From contig JAFIEG010000026.1 in assembly GCA_020832665.1 (NCBI GenBank), forward strand, positions 1-50,453: a DNA stretch of 50,453 bases. The letters are read 5' to 3'. Within the stretch, counting starts at the first letter, position 1. Each line of letters starts with the position of its first letter. The notes under the pieces were generated by a model. It did not search any database and was not told where the DNA came from. It saw nothing but the letters and a program-made list of their open reading frames with translations. Positions 40,238 to 48,817 of the stretch are shown in pieces. Source of the stretch: Pararhodobacter sp. GTDB lineage: Bacteria; Pseudomonadota; Alphaproteobacteria; Rhodobacterales; Rhodobacteraceae. Made by a program: the position numbers and the translations under genes.

Positions 40238-41128
40238 ATGTCCGACCTGCCGGGATTTGTGCAATCACGCATCGACACGGGCGAGGTGGCGCTCAGTGTC
40301 CATCGCGCCGGTCGCGGCGCACCGCTCATCCTGTTGCATGGCTTCCCGCAAAATCATCGCTGCTGGGGCAAGGTGGCGCCCGAACTGGCGCGGCATTTCC
40401 ATGTCATCGTGCCCGATCTGCGCGGCTATGGCGACAGCGACGCCCCGCCCGATGACGCCGTGCACAGCGTTTACAGCAAGCGCCGCATGGGGGCCGATAT
40501 CCGGGCGCTGATGGATGCGCTGGGGCTGGAGCGCGCGCATCTGCTGGGCCATGACCGCGGCGCGCGGGTGGCCTATCGGCTGGCACTCGATCACCCCGAA
40601 AGGCTGGCCCGGCTGGGGCTGATCGAGATATTGCCGACGCTGGTATATTGGGAGAACTTCGCCGAGCTGGCATTGCCGATATGGCACTGGGCCTTTCTGG
40701 CCCAGCCCGCGCCGCTGCCCGAGCGGCTGATCGGCTCCGATCCGGGCTTCTTGGCCGATTACCTGCTGAAATCCTGGACGCTGGAGAAATCACTGGCGCC
40801 CTTTGCGCCCGACGCGCTGGCCAGCTACCGTGCGCAGATGGCCAGCCCCGAACGGCTGGCAGCCATGTGCGCCGATTACCGAGCCGGCGCCGGGCCCGAC
40901 CGCGCGCAAGACCTTGAGGACCGCGCGGCGGGAAAGCGCATTGCGGCGCCGCTGCATTTTCTCTGGGCGCGCTCGGGCTTTCCGGCGCGTTCGGGCGATC
41001 CGGCGGCGGTCTGGCGGCAATGGGCCGAGATGGTTGGCGATTCGCCCTGCGACAGTGGCCATTTCGTCATGGAAGAGAACCCGCAAGCGGTTCTGGCGGC
41101 CTTTCTGCCGCATTTCGGTGCGCCCTGA
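40238..41128 (+). CDS. Alpha/beta hydrolase, fluoroacetate-dehalogenase-like
   Basis: A 296-residue hydrolase whose active site matches fluoroacetate dehalogenases at every key place I can recall. The nucleophile Asp106 is in LLGHDRGARV with carboxylate-binding Arg107 and Arg110; the fluoride pocket is His150/Trp151 (WHWAFLAQPAPLPERLIG) and Tyr214 (CADYRAG); the base is His275 in DSGHFVMEENP. FPQNH is also kept. Related proteins can be epoxide hydrolases or act on other haloacids. AGGA is seven bases before the ATG; it follows chrR by 50 bp but is probably independent. Confidence 0.87.
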   Translation: MSDLPGFVQSRIDTGEVALSVHRAGRGAPLILLHGFPQNHRCWGKVAPELARHFHVIVPDLRGYGDSDAPPDDAVHSVYSKRRMGADIRALMDALGLERAHLLGHDRGARVAYRLALDHPERLARLGLIEILPTLVYWENFAELALPIWHWAFLAQPAPLPERLIGSDPGFLADYLLKSWTLEKSLAPFAPDALASYRAQMASPERLAAMCADYRAGAGPDRAQDLEDRAAGKRIAAPLHFLWARSGFPARSGDPAAVWRQWAEMVGDSPCDSGHFVMEENPQAVLAAFLPHFGAP

Positions 41129-41200
41129 TCGCGATCCGGTTTTCGACTTTTACTCCGTCGGCAATGATGGGCGCAGCCTTGCCGGGCGGTGGCCGGGCGG

Positions 41201-41818
41201 TCATTCGAGCAACATCCACACCACGCCCAGCGCCACGAAACCGCCCATCGCGGCGTTGAAGACCCGCAGCCGCAGCGGCGTGGCGAGAAACCGGCGCATC
41301 GCCTGGCCCGCCCAGGCCCAGGCCAGTGACGAGCTTCCCCCCGCGGCCAGGAACACCAGCGCCACCGCCGCCGCGCTTGCCCAGGGGCTGGCCGCCGAGA
41401 CGAATTGCGCCGAGACCGCAACCGCCATCACCCAGGCCTTGGCGTTGATCCACTGAAAGGCGGCGGCCTGCGCAAAAGTGAAGGGGCGCGGCTCGCCCCG
41501 CCCCGAGGGCAGCCCGCCCGAGCGCGCGATCTGCCAAGCCACCCACAGCAGCACCGCCGCCCCGCCCCAGCGCAGCACCTCGCGCAAAAACGCGCTCTGG
41601 CGGAAGATCTCGCCCAGAAACACCGCCACCAGGAACACCATAAGCATGAAGCCCAGCGCCACGCCCCAGATATGCGGGAGGCTGCGGCGCAGGCCGAAAT
41701 TCACCCCCGACGCAGCCAGAAGCGCGTTGTTGGGCCCCGGCGTCCAACTGGCGGCAAAGGCCAGCAGCGTCAGCGAGGCCAGCTGTTCGGGGCTCAGCGG
41801 CAGCAAGGGGGTGGGCAT
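41201..41818 (-). CDS. LysE/RhtB family amino-acid exporter
   Basis: A 205-residue membrane protein with about six spans. TPGPNNALLAASGVNFGLR is the family's N-terminal signature and FQWINAKAWVMAV the central one. LysE-type proteins export amino acids or related small molecules. I start at the ATG at 41818; the frame extends 15 residues further. It is convergent with the hydrolase gene. Confidence 0.9.
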   Translation of the reverse strand: MPTPLLPLSPEQLASLTLLAFAASWTPGPNNALLAASGVNFGLRRSLPHIWGVALGFMLMVFLVAVFLGEIFRQSAFLREVLRWGGAAVLLWVAWQIARSGGLPSGRGEPRPFTFAQAAAFQWINAKAWVMAVAVSAQFVSAASPWASAAAVALVFLAAGGSSSLAWAWAGQAMRRFLATPLRLRVFNAAMGGFVALGVVWMLLE

Positions 41819-41978
41819 GGGGCGCGTCCGGAAAGGTATGTAATGCTGACCCATAATCACCATGCACGGCGCGGCGAGTCAATGCCCGCCAGCGCCTGCG
41901 GTTGCGCATCGCTTTAACTCGTCCCGGCCTTGCGCTAGCCTCATCGGCAACCGCCCCCACCCCGACAGTGCCGCCCCC

Positions 41979-43007
41979 ATGCCACCCGCCACGCCCCCGC
42001 TGCGCCTTGCCGCCCTTGTTCTGGCGCTGATCACGGTTTTCGCCATCGCCTGGCTGGGCCTGCCCGGGCGCACCACGCCCATCCGCGAGGGGCCCGCGCC
42101 CGTCGCGCGGCTCTTTTCGGCGCCCATTGGCGGCATGGACCAGTATCTGCTCATACGCGGCCAGGACCGGGGCAACCCAGTGCTGTTGTGGCTGCATGGC
42201 GGGCCAGGCGCGGCGCAAATGCCGCTGGCCCATGCCACCACCGCCGCGCTGGAGGCTGATTTCACCGTCGTGCATTGGGATCAGCGCGGCGCGGGGCGGT
42301 CAAACCCGTTCGATTTCGACGAGGCGAGCATGAGCATCGAGCGCTTCCTGAGCGATGCGCATGAGGTCACGCGGCTGGTGCAGGATCTGCTCGAGGTTGA
42401 GCAGCTGGTGCTTCTGGGCCATTCCTGGGGGGCGATGCTGGGCGCAAGGCTGGCAGCGCGCCACCCGGAAGATTACGCCGCCTTCATCGGCGTCGGCCAG
42501 CCGGTGAACACCGCGCGCGGGGTCGAGTTGTCGCTGGCATGGCTGCAAGAGCGCGGCCATTTCACCGATGCACGCCCCGCCGATTTCGTCGATCATGCGC
42601 GCTATGTCGAACTCATGCAGCGCGTCGAGGCCGAGGGCGGCGGCATCGGCCTGCCCGCCCGGCAACTGGCGCGGCTGGCCTTTCGCGCGCAGGAATATTC
42701 GCTGATGGATTACCTGCGCTGGCTGCGCGGCGCGCGCCGGGGCAGCGGCCCGATGTGGGAGGAATACCGCCGCCAGGACCTGTTCGCCGAATTGACCGAA
42801 ATGCCGGTGCCGCTTTTCCTGATCTCGGGCGCGCACGACATGAACACCCCGGCGCGGCTGAGCGCGGAATGGCTGCGCATGGTTTCCGCGCCGATGGGCA
42901 AGCACCATTTCCTGTTCGAGGATTCGGGCCACGCGCCTTTTCTGAGCGAGCCCGAGCGCTTTGCCGAGACCCTGCGCGATATCGCCCGCGAACTGGGGCT
43001 GCGATGA
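41979..43007 (+). CDS. Membrane-anchored alpha/beta hydrolase, proline-iminopeptidase-like
   Basis: A 342-residue protein with one N-terminal hydrophobic helix (LAALVLALITVFAIAWL) and an S33-type hydrolase domain. Motifs: WLHGGPGAAQM for the oxyanion hole, HWDQRGAGRS, nucleophile Ser in LLGHSWGAMLG, Asp in SGAHDMNTP and His in EDSGHAPF. S33 enzymes are aminopeptidases or esterases; this one should face the periplasm or sit on the membrane. The start at 41979 begins the anchor helix; no clear ribosome binding site. Confidence 0.88.
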   Translation: MPPATPPLRLAALVLALITVFAIAWLGLPGRTTPIREGPAPVARLFSAPIGGMDQYLLIRGQDRGNPVLLWLHGGPGAAQMPLAHATTAALEADFTVVHWDQRGAGRSNPFDFDEASMSIERFLSDAHEVTRLVQDLLEVEQLVLLGHSWGAMLGARLAARHPEDYAAFIGVGQPVNTARGVELSLAWLQERGHFTDARPADFVDHARYVELMQRVEAEGGGIGLPARQLARLAFRAQEYSLMDYLRWLRGARRGSGPMWEEYRRQDLFAELTEMPVPLFLISGAHDMNTPARLSAEWLRMVSAPMGKHHFLFEDSGHAPFLSEPERFAETLRDIARELGLR

Positions 43008-43059
43008 GACGCGAGGCGCAATGCAAGTCGCCCAGGCGCACGCAATTTGGAATGCGCTT

Positions 43060-43085
43060 GCCATGGCCTTTGCAAAGGCCATGGC
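43060..43085. repeat. 26-bp perfect palindrome
   Basis: GCCATGGCCTTTG (43060-43072) is followed at once by its exact reverse complement (43073-43085), with no loop. It lies between the hydrolase stop (53 bp before) and the first ABC exporter ATG (57 bp after). It may be a terminator hairpin or an operator of the exporter. Confidence 0.6.
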
Positions 43086-43141
43086 GCCCGGCCCGGCACG
43101 GCCTTTCCTTCGCCCCCCGAGCGGCCTAGATTGCGCCGCAC

Positions 43142-45013
43142 ATGTTAAAGGCAGCCTCCACCCTTCTGCGGTATTTCGAGCAGCTGGTAGACCCTTACAC
43201 CACCTATGCCGAAACCGACCGCCCGCCCCGGCAGCTCTGGCCCTTTCTGCGCCAGTATGCCGGCCCGTTCCGGCGTGTCTTCATCCTTGCCGCCGCCATG
43301 TCGGTGCTGGTGGCCTTCGTCGAGGTGGGGCTGCTTTGGTATCTGGGCCGCGTTGTCGATCTGCTGGAAACCACAGGCCCGGCCGGTTTCTGGGCCGCGC
43401 ATGGCTGGGAGCTGGCGCTGGCGGCGGCCTTCATCCTGATCCTACGCCCGCTGATGCAGGCGTTCGATGTGGGGCTGATCAACAATGCCATCCTGCCCAA
43501 TTTCGGCACCATCATCCGCTGGCGCGCGCATCGCCATGTGCTTCGCCAGCCGGTGGGCTGGTTCGAGAATGATTTCGCCGGCCGCATCGCCAACCGCATC
43601 ATGCAGACCCCGCCCGCCGCCGGGGAGGCGGTGTTCCAGATCTTCGACGCGCTGAGCTTCTCCATCGCCTATATCCTTGGCGCCGCGGTGCTGCTGGCGG
43701 GCGCCGACCCGCTGCTGGTGATCCCGCTTCTGGTGTGGCTGACGCTCTATGTCGCGCTGGTGCGCTGGACCATCCGCCATGTCACCCCGGCCTCGAAGGC
43801 GGCCTCGGATGCGCGCTCGGCGGTGACGGGGCGGGTGGTCGATGCCTACACCAACATCCACGCGGTCAAGCTTTTTGCCCATCACGAGCGCGAGCTTGAG
43901 CACGCAAAGGAGGCCATCGAGCATGCGCGTCAGACCTTCCAGAAGGAAATGCGCATCTTCACGGTGATGGATCTGTGCCTGGTGATGCTCAACGGCCTGC
44001 TGATCGTTTCGGTTGTGGGCTGGGCGATCTTTCTATGGGCCAATGAAGCCACCAGCCTGGGCGTAGTAGCCGCCGCTGCGGCGCTGGTGCTGCGGCTCAA
44101 CGCCATGACCGGCTGGATCATGTGGGCGGTATCGAGCTTCTTTCGCAATCTCGGCGTGGTTTCCGAGGGGATGGAGACCATCGCCCAGCCTGTCACCCTG
44201 ACCGACGTGCCGGGCGCGAAACCGCTGGATTTCCGCGAGGGAAAGATCGAGCTGTGCGGGGTGAGCCATCATTACGGGCGCGAAAGCGGCGGGTTGCAGG
44301 ATGTCAGCCTGACCATCGCGCCGGGCGAGAAGCTGGGCATTGTCGGCCGCTCAGGCGCGGGCAAATCGACGCTGGTGAAGCTGGTGCTGCGCTTTCACGA
44401 TGTCGAGGCCGGGCAGATCCTGATCGACGGGCAGGACATTCGCGCGATCACCCAGGACAGTCTGCGCGCCCATATCGGCATGGTGCAGCAGGATACCAGC
44501 CTGCTGCACCGCTCGGTGCGCGAGAACATCCTCTATGGCCGGCCCGAAGCCAGCGAGGCCGAGATAATCGCCGCCGGCAAGCGCGCCGAGGCGCATGAAT
44601 TCATTCTCGAGCTTAGCGATGCCGAGGGGCGGCGGGGCTATGACGCGCGGGTGGGTGAGCGCGGGGTGAAGCTTTCCGGTGGCCAGCGCCAGCGCATCGC
44701 CATTGCCCGCGTGATCTTGAAGGATGCGCCGATCCTGGTGCTCGACGAAGCGACCTCGGCACTGGACAGTGAGGTGGAGGCGGCGATCCAGGAAACGCTG
44801 TACGGCGTGATGGAGGGCAAGACGGTGATCGCCATCGCGCATCGGCTGTCAACGCTGGCGCGGATGGACCGGATCGTGGTGCTGGACGCGGGCCGCATCG
44901 TGGAAGAGGGCAGCCATGCCGCGCTCCTGGCGCGGGGCGGGCTTTACGCGCGGTTCTGGCGCCACCAGTCGGGCGGGTTCATCGGCATCGATGCCGGCGA
45001 GGCGGTGAAATGA
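43142..45013 (+). CDS. ABC exporter, fused permease and ATPase (first of pair)
   Basis: A 623-residue MsbA/MDR-type half transporter: six membrane helices in residues 1-340, then a nucleotide-binding domain (about 360-600). Walker A is GRSGAGKST, the signature LSGGQRQRIAIAR, Walker B ILVLDEATSALDSE, and the H loop AIAHRLST, all intact. A close paralogue follows 116 bp downstream, so they may form a heterodimer. The cargo (lipid, drug or peptide) is not evident. Confidence 0.92.
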   Translation: MLKAASTLLRYFEQLVDPYTTYAETDRPPRQLWPFLRQYAGPFRRVFILAAAMSVLVAFVEVGLLWYLGRVVDLLETTGPAGFWAAHGWELALAAAFILILRPLMQAFDVGLINNAILPNFGTIIRWRAHRHVLRQPVGWFENDFAGRIANRIMQTPPAAGEAVFQIFDALSFSIAYILGAAVLLAGADPLLVIPLLVWLTLYVALVRWTIRHVTPASKAASDARSAVTGRVVDAYTNIHAVKLFAHHERELEHAKEAIEHARQTFQKEMRIFTVMDLCLVMLNGLLIVSVVGWAIFLWANEATSLGVVAAAAALVLRLNAMTGWIMWAVSSFFRNLGVVSEGMETIAQPVTLTDVPGAKPLDFREGKIELCGVSHHYGRESGGLQDVSLTIAPGEKLGIVGRSGAGKSTLVKLVLRFHDVEAGQILIDGQDIRAITQDSLRAHIGMVQQDTSLLHRSVRENILYGRPEASEAEIIAAGKRAEAHEFILELSDAEGRRGYDARVGERGVKLSGGQRQRIAIARVILKDAPILVLDEATSALDSEVEAAIQETLYGVMEGKTVIAIAHRLSTLARMDRIVVLDAGRIVEEGSHAALLARGGLYARFWRHQSGGFIGIDAGEAVK

Positions 45014-45045
45014 GTGTGCCGGCAGGGCCGGGTTTGAGCGGGGCA

Positions 45046-45121
45046 AGGGGGGCGCTGCCCCCCTCTTGGCCTGACGGCCAATTCACCCCCTGGAGTATTT
45101 CGGGCAAGATGAAGGGGCGGG
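45046..45121 (+). repeat. Intergenic repeat copy R5
   Basis: GGGGGGCGCTGCCCCCC is followed by a second hairpin (TTGGCCTGACGGCCAA), then CCCCCTGGAGTATTTCGGGC and AAGATGAAGGGGCGG. It begins 32 bp after the first exporter stop and ends seven bases before the second exporter ATG, so its G-rich tail sits where a ribosome binding site would be. Confidence 0.85.
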
Positions 45122-45128
45122 TACGGGC

Positions 45129-46967
45129 ATGAAGCTTGCCGATCTGATCGATCCGTTTCAGCCCGCCAAGGGGCCGCCGCCGCGCAGCCTGTGGCGCTTC
45201 ATCCATTGGGGGTTGGCTGGGTCCTGGCCGGTGCTTTTGGTGGCGGCGGGCATATCGGCGCTGGCGGGTGTGGCCGAGGTGCTGTCGGCGCTGGTGCTGG
45301 GGGCGGTGATCGATCTGGCGCTGGGCTCCGAGCCGGGGCGGTTTCTGGCCGACAACTGGCTGGCGCTTCTGGGTTTCGCCATGTTCTTCATGGTTTTGCG
45401 CCCGCTTGCCTTCGGCGCCTCGTCGGTGGCGAACACGATTGTCGTGCAGCCCAATGTGAATGTGCTGGTGCAGGCGCGGCTCAATCGCTGGACGCTGGGC
45501 CAGCCGGTTTCGTTCTTTGACGACGATTTCGCCGGGCGGATCGCGCAGAAGCAGGTGCAGACGGCGCGAGCGCTGACCGAAGTGGTGAGCGAGAGCATCA
45601 ATACGGTGGCCTTTGCGCTGGCCTCGATCGTGGGTTCGGTGGTGCTGCTTCTGGTGATCGACGCACGGCTGGCGTTGCTGCTGGCGGTGTGGATGGTGGG
45701 ATATTTCGCGCTGATCCGGTATTTCCTGCCCATGGTGCGCGCCCGCGCCGGGGCTCGGGCCGGGGCACGCGCCAGCGTTGCCGGGCAGGTGGTGGACACG
45801 ATCACCAATATCAAGACTGTCAAGCTGTTCGCCCATGACGAGCATGAGGACCGCGCCGCGCTGGGCGAGATGGACCGCTTTCGTGACCGCGCCATCGAGT
45901 TCGGCCATGTGCAGGCGGCGTTCCGCTTCTGGCTGATGGCCGTGGCCGGCGTGCTGCCGGTGTTGCTGATTGGCGGCACCGTCTGGCTGTGGTCGCTGGG
46001 CACGGCGAGCGCGGGCGACATCGCCGCCGCCGGCGCCGTGGCGATCAGGATCGCGCAGATGTCGGGCTGGGTGAGCTTCGTGGTGATGACCATCTATGGC
46101 GATCTAGGCGAGGTCGAGGACGGCATGAAGACCCTCACCCCCGCACCGGGGCTGGTCGATGCCCCGGGCGCCGTTGCGCTGGAGCGCGTGCGCGGGGCGG
46201 TGCATTTCGATCGGGTGCGCTTTGCCTATGGGCGGCAATCGGGCGGGGTGGACGGGATCGATCTCGATATCGCCCCGGGCGAGAAGATCGGCATCGTCGG
46301 CGCCTCGGGGGCGGGCAAATCGACGCTGGTGGCGCTTCTGTTGCGGCTTTACGATGTGGAAGCCGGGCGGGTGCTGGTGGATGGCCATGATGTGCGCCAG
46401 GTCAGCCAGGAAAGCCTGCGCCGACAGATCGGCATGGTCACGCAGGAGACAGCGCTGTTCAACCGCTCGGCATTCGACAACATCCGCTATGGCCGCCCCG
46501 ATGCCAGCCGCGCCGAGGTCGAGGCCGCGGCGCGCGCGGCGCAGGCTCATGAATTCATCCCCGGCCTGCGCGATCATGCCGGGCGCGCGGGTTTCGATGC
46601 GCATCTGGGCGAACGCGGCGTGCGGCTTTCGGGCGGGCAGCGCCAGCGCATCGCGCTGGCGCGGGCGTTTTTGAAGAACGCTCCGATCCTGGTGCTGGAC
46701 GAGGCGACCTCGGCGCTCGACAGTGAGGTGGAAGCGCATGTGCAAGCGGCGCTGGAGCGGCTGATGACGGGCAAGACGGTTCTGGCCATCGCGCACCGGC
46801 TGTCGACCATCGCCGCGATGGACCGGATCGTGGTGCTGGATGCCGGGCGCATCGTGGAAGAGGGTGATCACGCGGCGCTGTTGGCGAAGGGCGGGGTCTA
46901 TGCCGGTTTCTGGGCGCGCCAGTCGGGCGGGTTCATCGGGGTTGACGAGAAGGAACCGGCGGGATGA
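45129..46967 (+). CDS. ABC exporter, fused permease and ATPase (second of pair)
   Basis: A 612-residue paralogue of the preceding gene with the same architecture. Walker A GASGAGKST, signature LSGGQRQRIALAR, Walker B ILVLDEATSALDSE and H loop AIAHRLST are intact, so neither member of the pair is catalytically degenerate. A run of RARAGARAGARAS in the membrane domain is an unusual Arg/Ala repeat. The stop overlaps the start of the VOC gene. Confidence 0.92.
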   Translation: MKLADLIDPFQPAKGPPPRSLWRFIHWGLAGSWPVLLVAAGISALAGVAEVLSALVLGAVIDLALGSEPGRFLADNWLALLGFAMFFMVLRPLAFGASSVANTIVVQPNVNVLVQARLNRWTLGQPVSFFDDDFAGRIAQKQVQTARALTEVVSESINTVAFALASIVGSVVLLLVIDARLALLLAVWMVGYFALIRYFLPMVRARAGARAGARASVAGQVVDTITNIKTVKLFAHDEHEDRAALGEMDRFRDRAIEFGHVQAAFRFWLMAVAGVLPVLLIGGTVWLWSLGTASAGDIAAAGAVAIRIAQMSGWVSFVVMTIYGDLGEVEDGMKTLTPAPGLVDAPGAVALERVRGAVHFDRVRFAYGRQSGGVDGIDLDIAPGEKIGIVGASGAGKSTLVALLLRLYDVEAGRVLVDGHDVRQVSQESLRRQIGMVTQETALFNRSAFDNIRYGRPDASRAEVEAAARAAQAHEFIPGLRDHAGRAGFDAHLGERGVRLSGGQRQRIALARAFLKNAPILVLDEATSALDSEVEAHVQAALERLMTGKTVLAIAHRLSTIAAMDRIVVLDAGRIVEEGDHAALLAKGGVYAGFWARQSGGFIGVDEKEPAG

Positions 46968-47389
46968 TGGATCTTGAAACCGTACCGGCTGGCGAGTTCG
47001 GCCGCAGCCTGCGCGGGCTGGGCGTGAACCTGCTGTGCCGCGATGTGCGTGCGGTGGCGGGGTTTCTGGAAACGGTGCCGGGCCTTTCGATCCATCGGCT
47101 GAGCGATGATTTCGCGCTGGCACGGCATTGCGATGTGCTGATCCAGCTGCATTCGGATGGCACCTTTCGCGCGCATCCGCTGCTGGCACTGGTTCCCGAG
47201 AACCCGCCGCGCGGCGGCGGGGTGCAGCTTTACCTGTTCGGCATCGACCCCGATGAGGCCTGCGCGCGCGCCGATGCTGCAGGCGCGGTGGTGCTGGAGC
47301 GCCCGGCCGACAAGCCGCACGGGTTGCGCGAGGCGACGGTGCTTTCGCCCGAGGGCCATGCCTTTACGCCGGCGGTGGCCTTGCCGTGA
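46964..47389 (+). CDS. VOC (glyoxalase/bleomycin-resistance) superfamily protein
   Basis: A 141-residue protein with the paired beta-alpha-beta-beta-beta pattern of VOC proteins: LGVNLLCRDVRAVAGFLETV in the first half and QLYLFGIDPDEACARADAAG in the second, ending GHAFTPAVAL. Metal ligands are not obvious. The ATG at 46964 overlaps the exporter stop (ATGA), with a second ATG adjacent, so it is coupled to the exporter. Confidence 0.85.
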   Translation: MMDLETVPAGEFGRSLRGLGVNLLCRDVRAVAGFLETVPGLSIHRLSDDFALARHCDVLIQLHSDGTFRAHPLLALVPENPPRGGGVQLYLFGIDPDEACARADAAGAVVLERPADKPHGLREATVLSPEGHAFTPAVALP

Positions 47390-47450
47390 GGTTATGGCGA
47401 GACGGTGGCGACGGCTTGCCCCGGCGGCGATGTTGGGCCATGGGGCGGGG

Positions 47451-48713
47451 ATGATCACGATCGAGCGTCTGAATCTGCGCGGTGAAGGGGTGGCCAGGGA
47501 AACCTTTGTCGCCCGCGCCCTTCCCGGCGAGCTTGTCGAGGGCGAGGCAGAGGACGGGCGCATCGCGCGCCCGCACATCCTGACGCCCTCGCCGCGCCGC
47601 GTCGCCGCGCCCTGCGCGCATTACCGCAACTGCGGCGGCTGCGCCCTGCAACATGCCGATGATGCTTTCGTGGCCGAATGGAAGGCGGGCGTGCTGCACC
47701 GGGCGCTGGAAGGTCAGGGGCTGGAAGCGCCGTTCCGGCAAGCGCATTGCTCGCCACCGGGGGCGCGCCGGCGCGCCACGCTTGCCGGGCGGCGGCTTAA
47801 ATCGGGGGCTCTGGTGGGGTTTCATGGCCGCGCCTCGGATGTGGTGACGGCGGTGCCGGGCTGCCTGCTGCTCTCTCCTTCGCTGATGGCGGCCTTGCCG
47901 GCGCTGGAAGCGCTGGTCGAGGCCGGCGGCACGCGCAAGGGCGAGGTGGCGCTGGCGGTGACGGCGCTGGAAGGCGGCGTGGATGTGGCCGCGCGCGGCG
48001 GGCGCGCGCTCGATGCCGGGCTCAGGCGCGACTTGCCGCGCATCGCCTCCGCGCATGCGCTGGCGCGGCTGACATGGGATGGCGAGTTGCTTTACCAGCC
48101 GACGCCGCCGCTGCTGCGCATGGGCCGGGCGCAGGTGCAGGTGCCGCCGGGGGCATTCCTGCAGGCCACCGCCGAGGGCGAGGCGGCGCTGGTGGCGGCG
48201 GTGCGCGCAGCGCTGGGCATGAGCGGCGAGGGTGGCCGCCCGCCCGAGGGCCCGGTGGCCGATCTCTTTGCCGGTTGCGGCACCTTCGCGCTGCCCCTGG
48301 CCGAAGCGGTGCCGGTGCATGCGCTTGAGGGCGACGGCGCAGCGCTGGAAGCGCTCGATACGGGCTGGCGCGGAGCAGAGGGGCTCAAGCGAGTAACCAC
48401 CGAGCGGCGCGATCTGTTTCGCCGGCCGCTTATGCCCGAGGAACTGGCGCGCTTTGCCGCGCTGGTCATCGACCCGCCGCGCGCCGGGGCGGCGGCGCAG
48501 ATGGGTGAGATCGCGCGCGCCGCGGCGCTGGGCAAGGCGCCCGGGGTGATTGCCATGGTTTCGTGCAACCCGGTAACCTTTGCGCGCGATGCGAAGGTGC
48601 TTGCGGGCGCCGGTTATCGGCTGGACTGGGTGCAGATGGTGGACCAGTTTCGCTGGTCGGCGCATGTGGAGCTTGCAGCGCGGCTGTCGCGGGGCCATAT
48701 CGCGCGCAACTGA
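47451..48713 (+). CDS. TrmA/RlmD-family 5-methyluridine RNA methyltransferase
   Basis: A 420-residue SAM-dependent RNA methyltransferase. The iron-sulfur motif CAHYRNCGGCALQH (about 55-70) is followed by the SAM-binding VADLFAGCGTFALPL, the IDPPRAGAA loop and the catalytic MVSCNPVTFARD. The usual N-terminal TRAM domain is reduced to a short strand set (ITIERLNLRGEGVARE). It methylates a uridine in 23S rRNA or tRNA. The start is uncertain by a few codons (ATG also at 47430). Confidence 0.92.
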   Translation: MITIERLNLRGEGVARETFVARALPGELVEGEAEDGRIARPHILTPSPRRVAAPCAHYRNCGGCALQHADDAFVAEWKAGVLHRALEGQGLEAPFRQAHCSPPGARRRATLAGRRLKSGALVGFHGRASDVVTAVPGCLLLSPSLMAALPALEALVEAGGTRKGEVALAVTALEGGVDVAARGGRALDAGLRRDLPRIASAHALARLTWDGELLYQPTPPLLRMGRAQVQVPPGAFLQATAEGEAALVAAVRAALGMSGEGGRPPEGPVADLFAGCGTFALPLAEAVPVHALEGDGAALEALDTGWRGAEGLKRVTTERRDLFRRPLMPEELARFAALVIDPPRAGAAAQMGEIARAAALGKAPGVIAMVSCNPVTFARDAKVLAGAGYRLDWVQMVDQFRWSAHVELAARLSRGHIARN

Positions 48714-48729
48714 CGGCCCGGCCGCGCGG

Positions 48730-48794
48730 TGGGGGCGCTGCCCCCCGTCCGCTTCGCGGACTCCCCCCGGCGTATTTGGGGCAAGATGAAGGGC
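48730..48794 (+). repeat. Intergenic repeat copy R6
   Basis: GGGGGGCGCTGCCCCCC is followed by a second hairpin (CCGCTTCGCGG), then CCCCCCGGCGTATTTGGGGC and AAGATGAAGGGC. It begins 16 bp after the methyltransferase stop and ends 23 bp before the sodium channel ATG. Confidence 0.85.
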
Positions 48795-48817
48795 TGGAGA
48801 CTGGCAAGGATGAGCGC

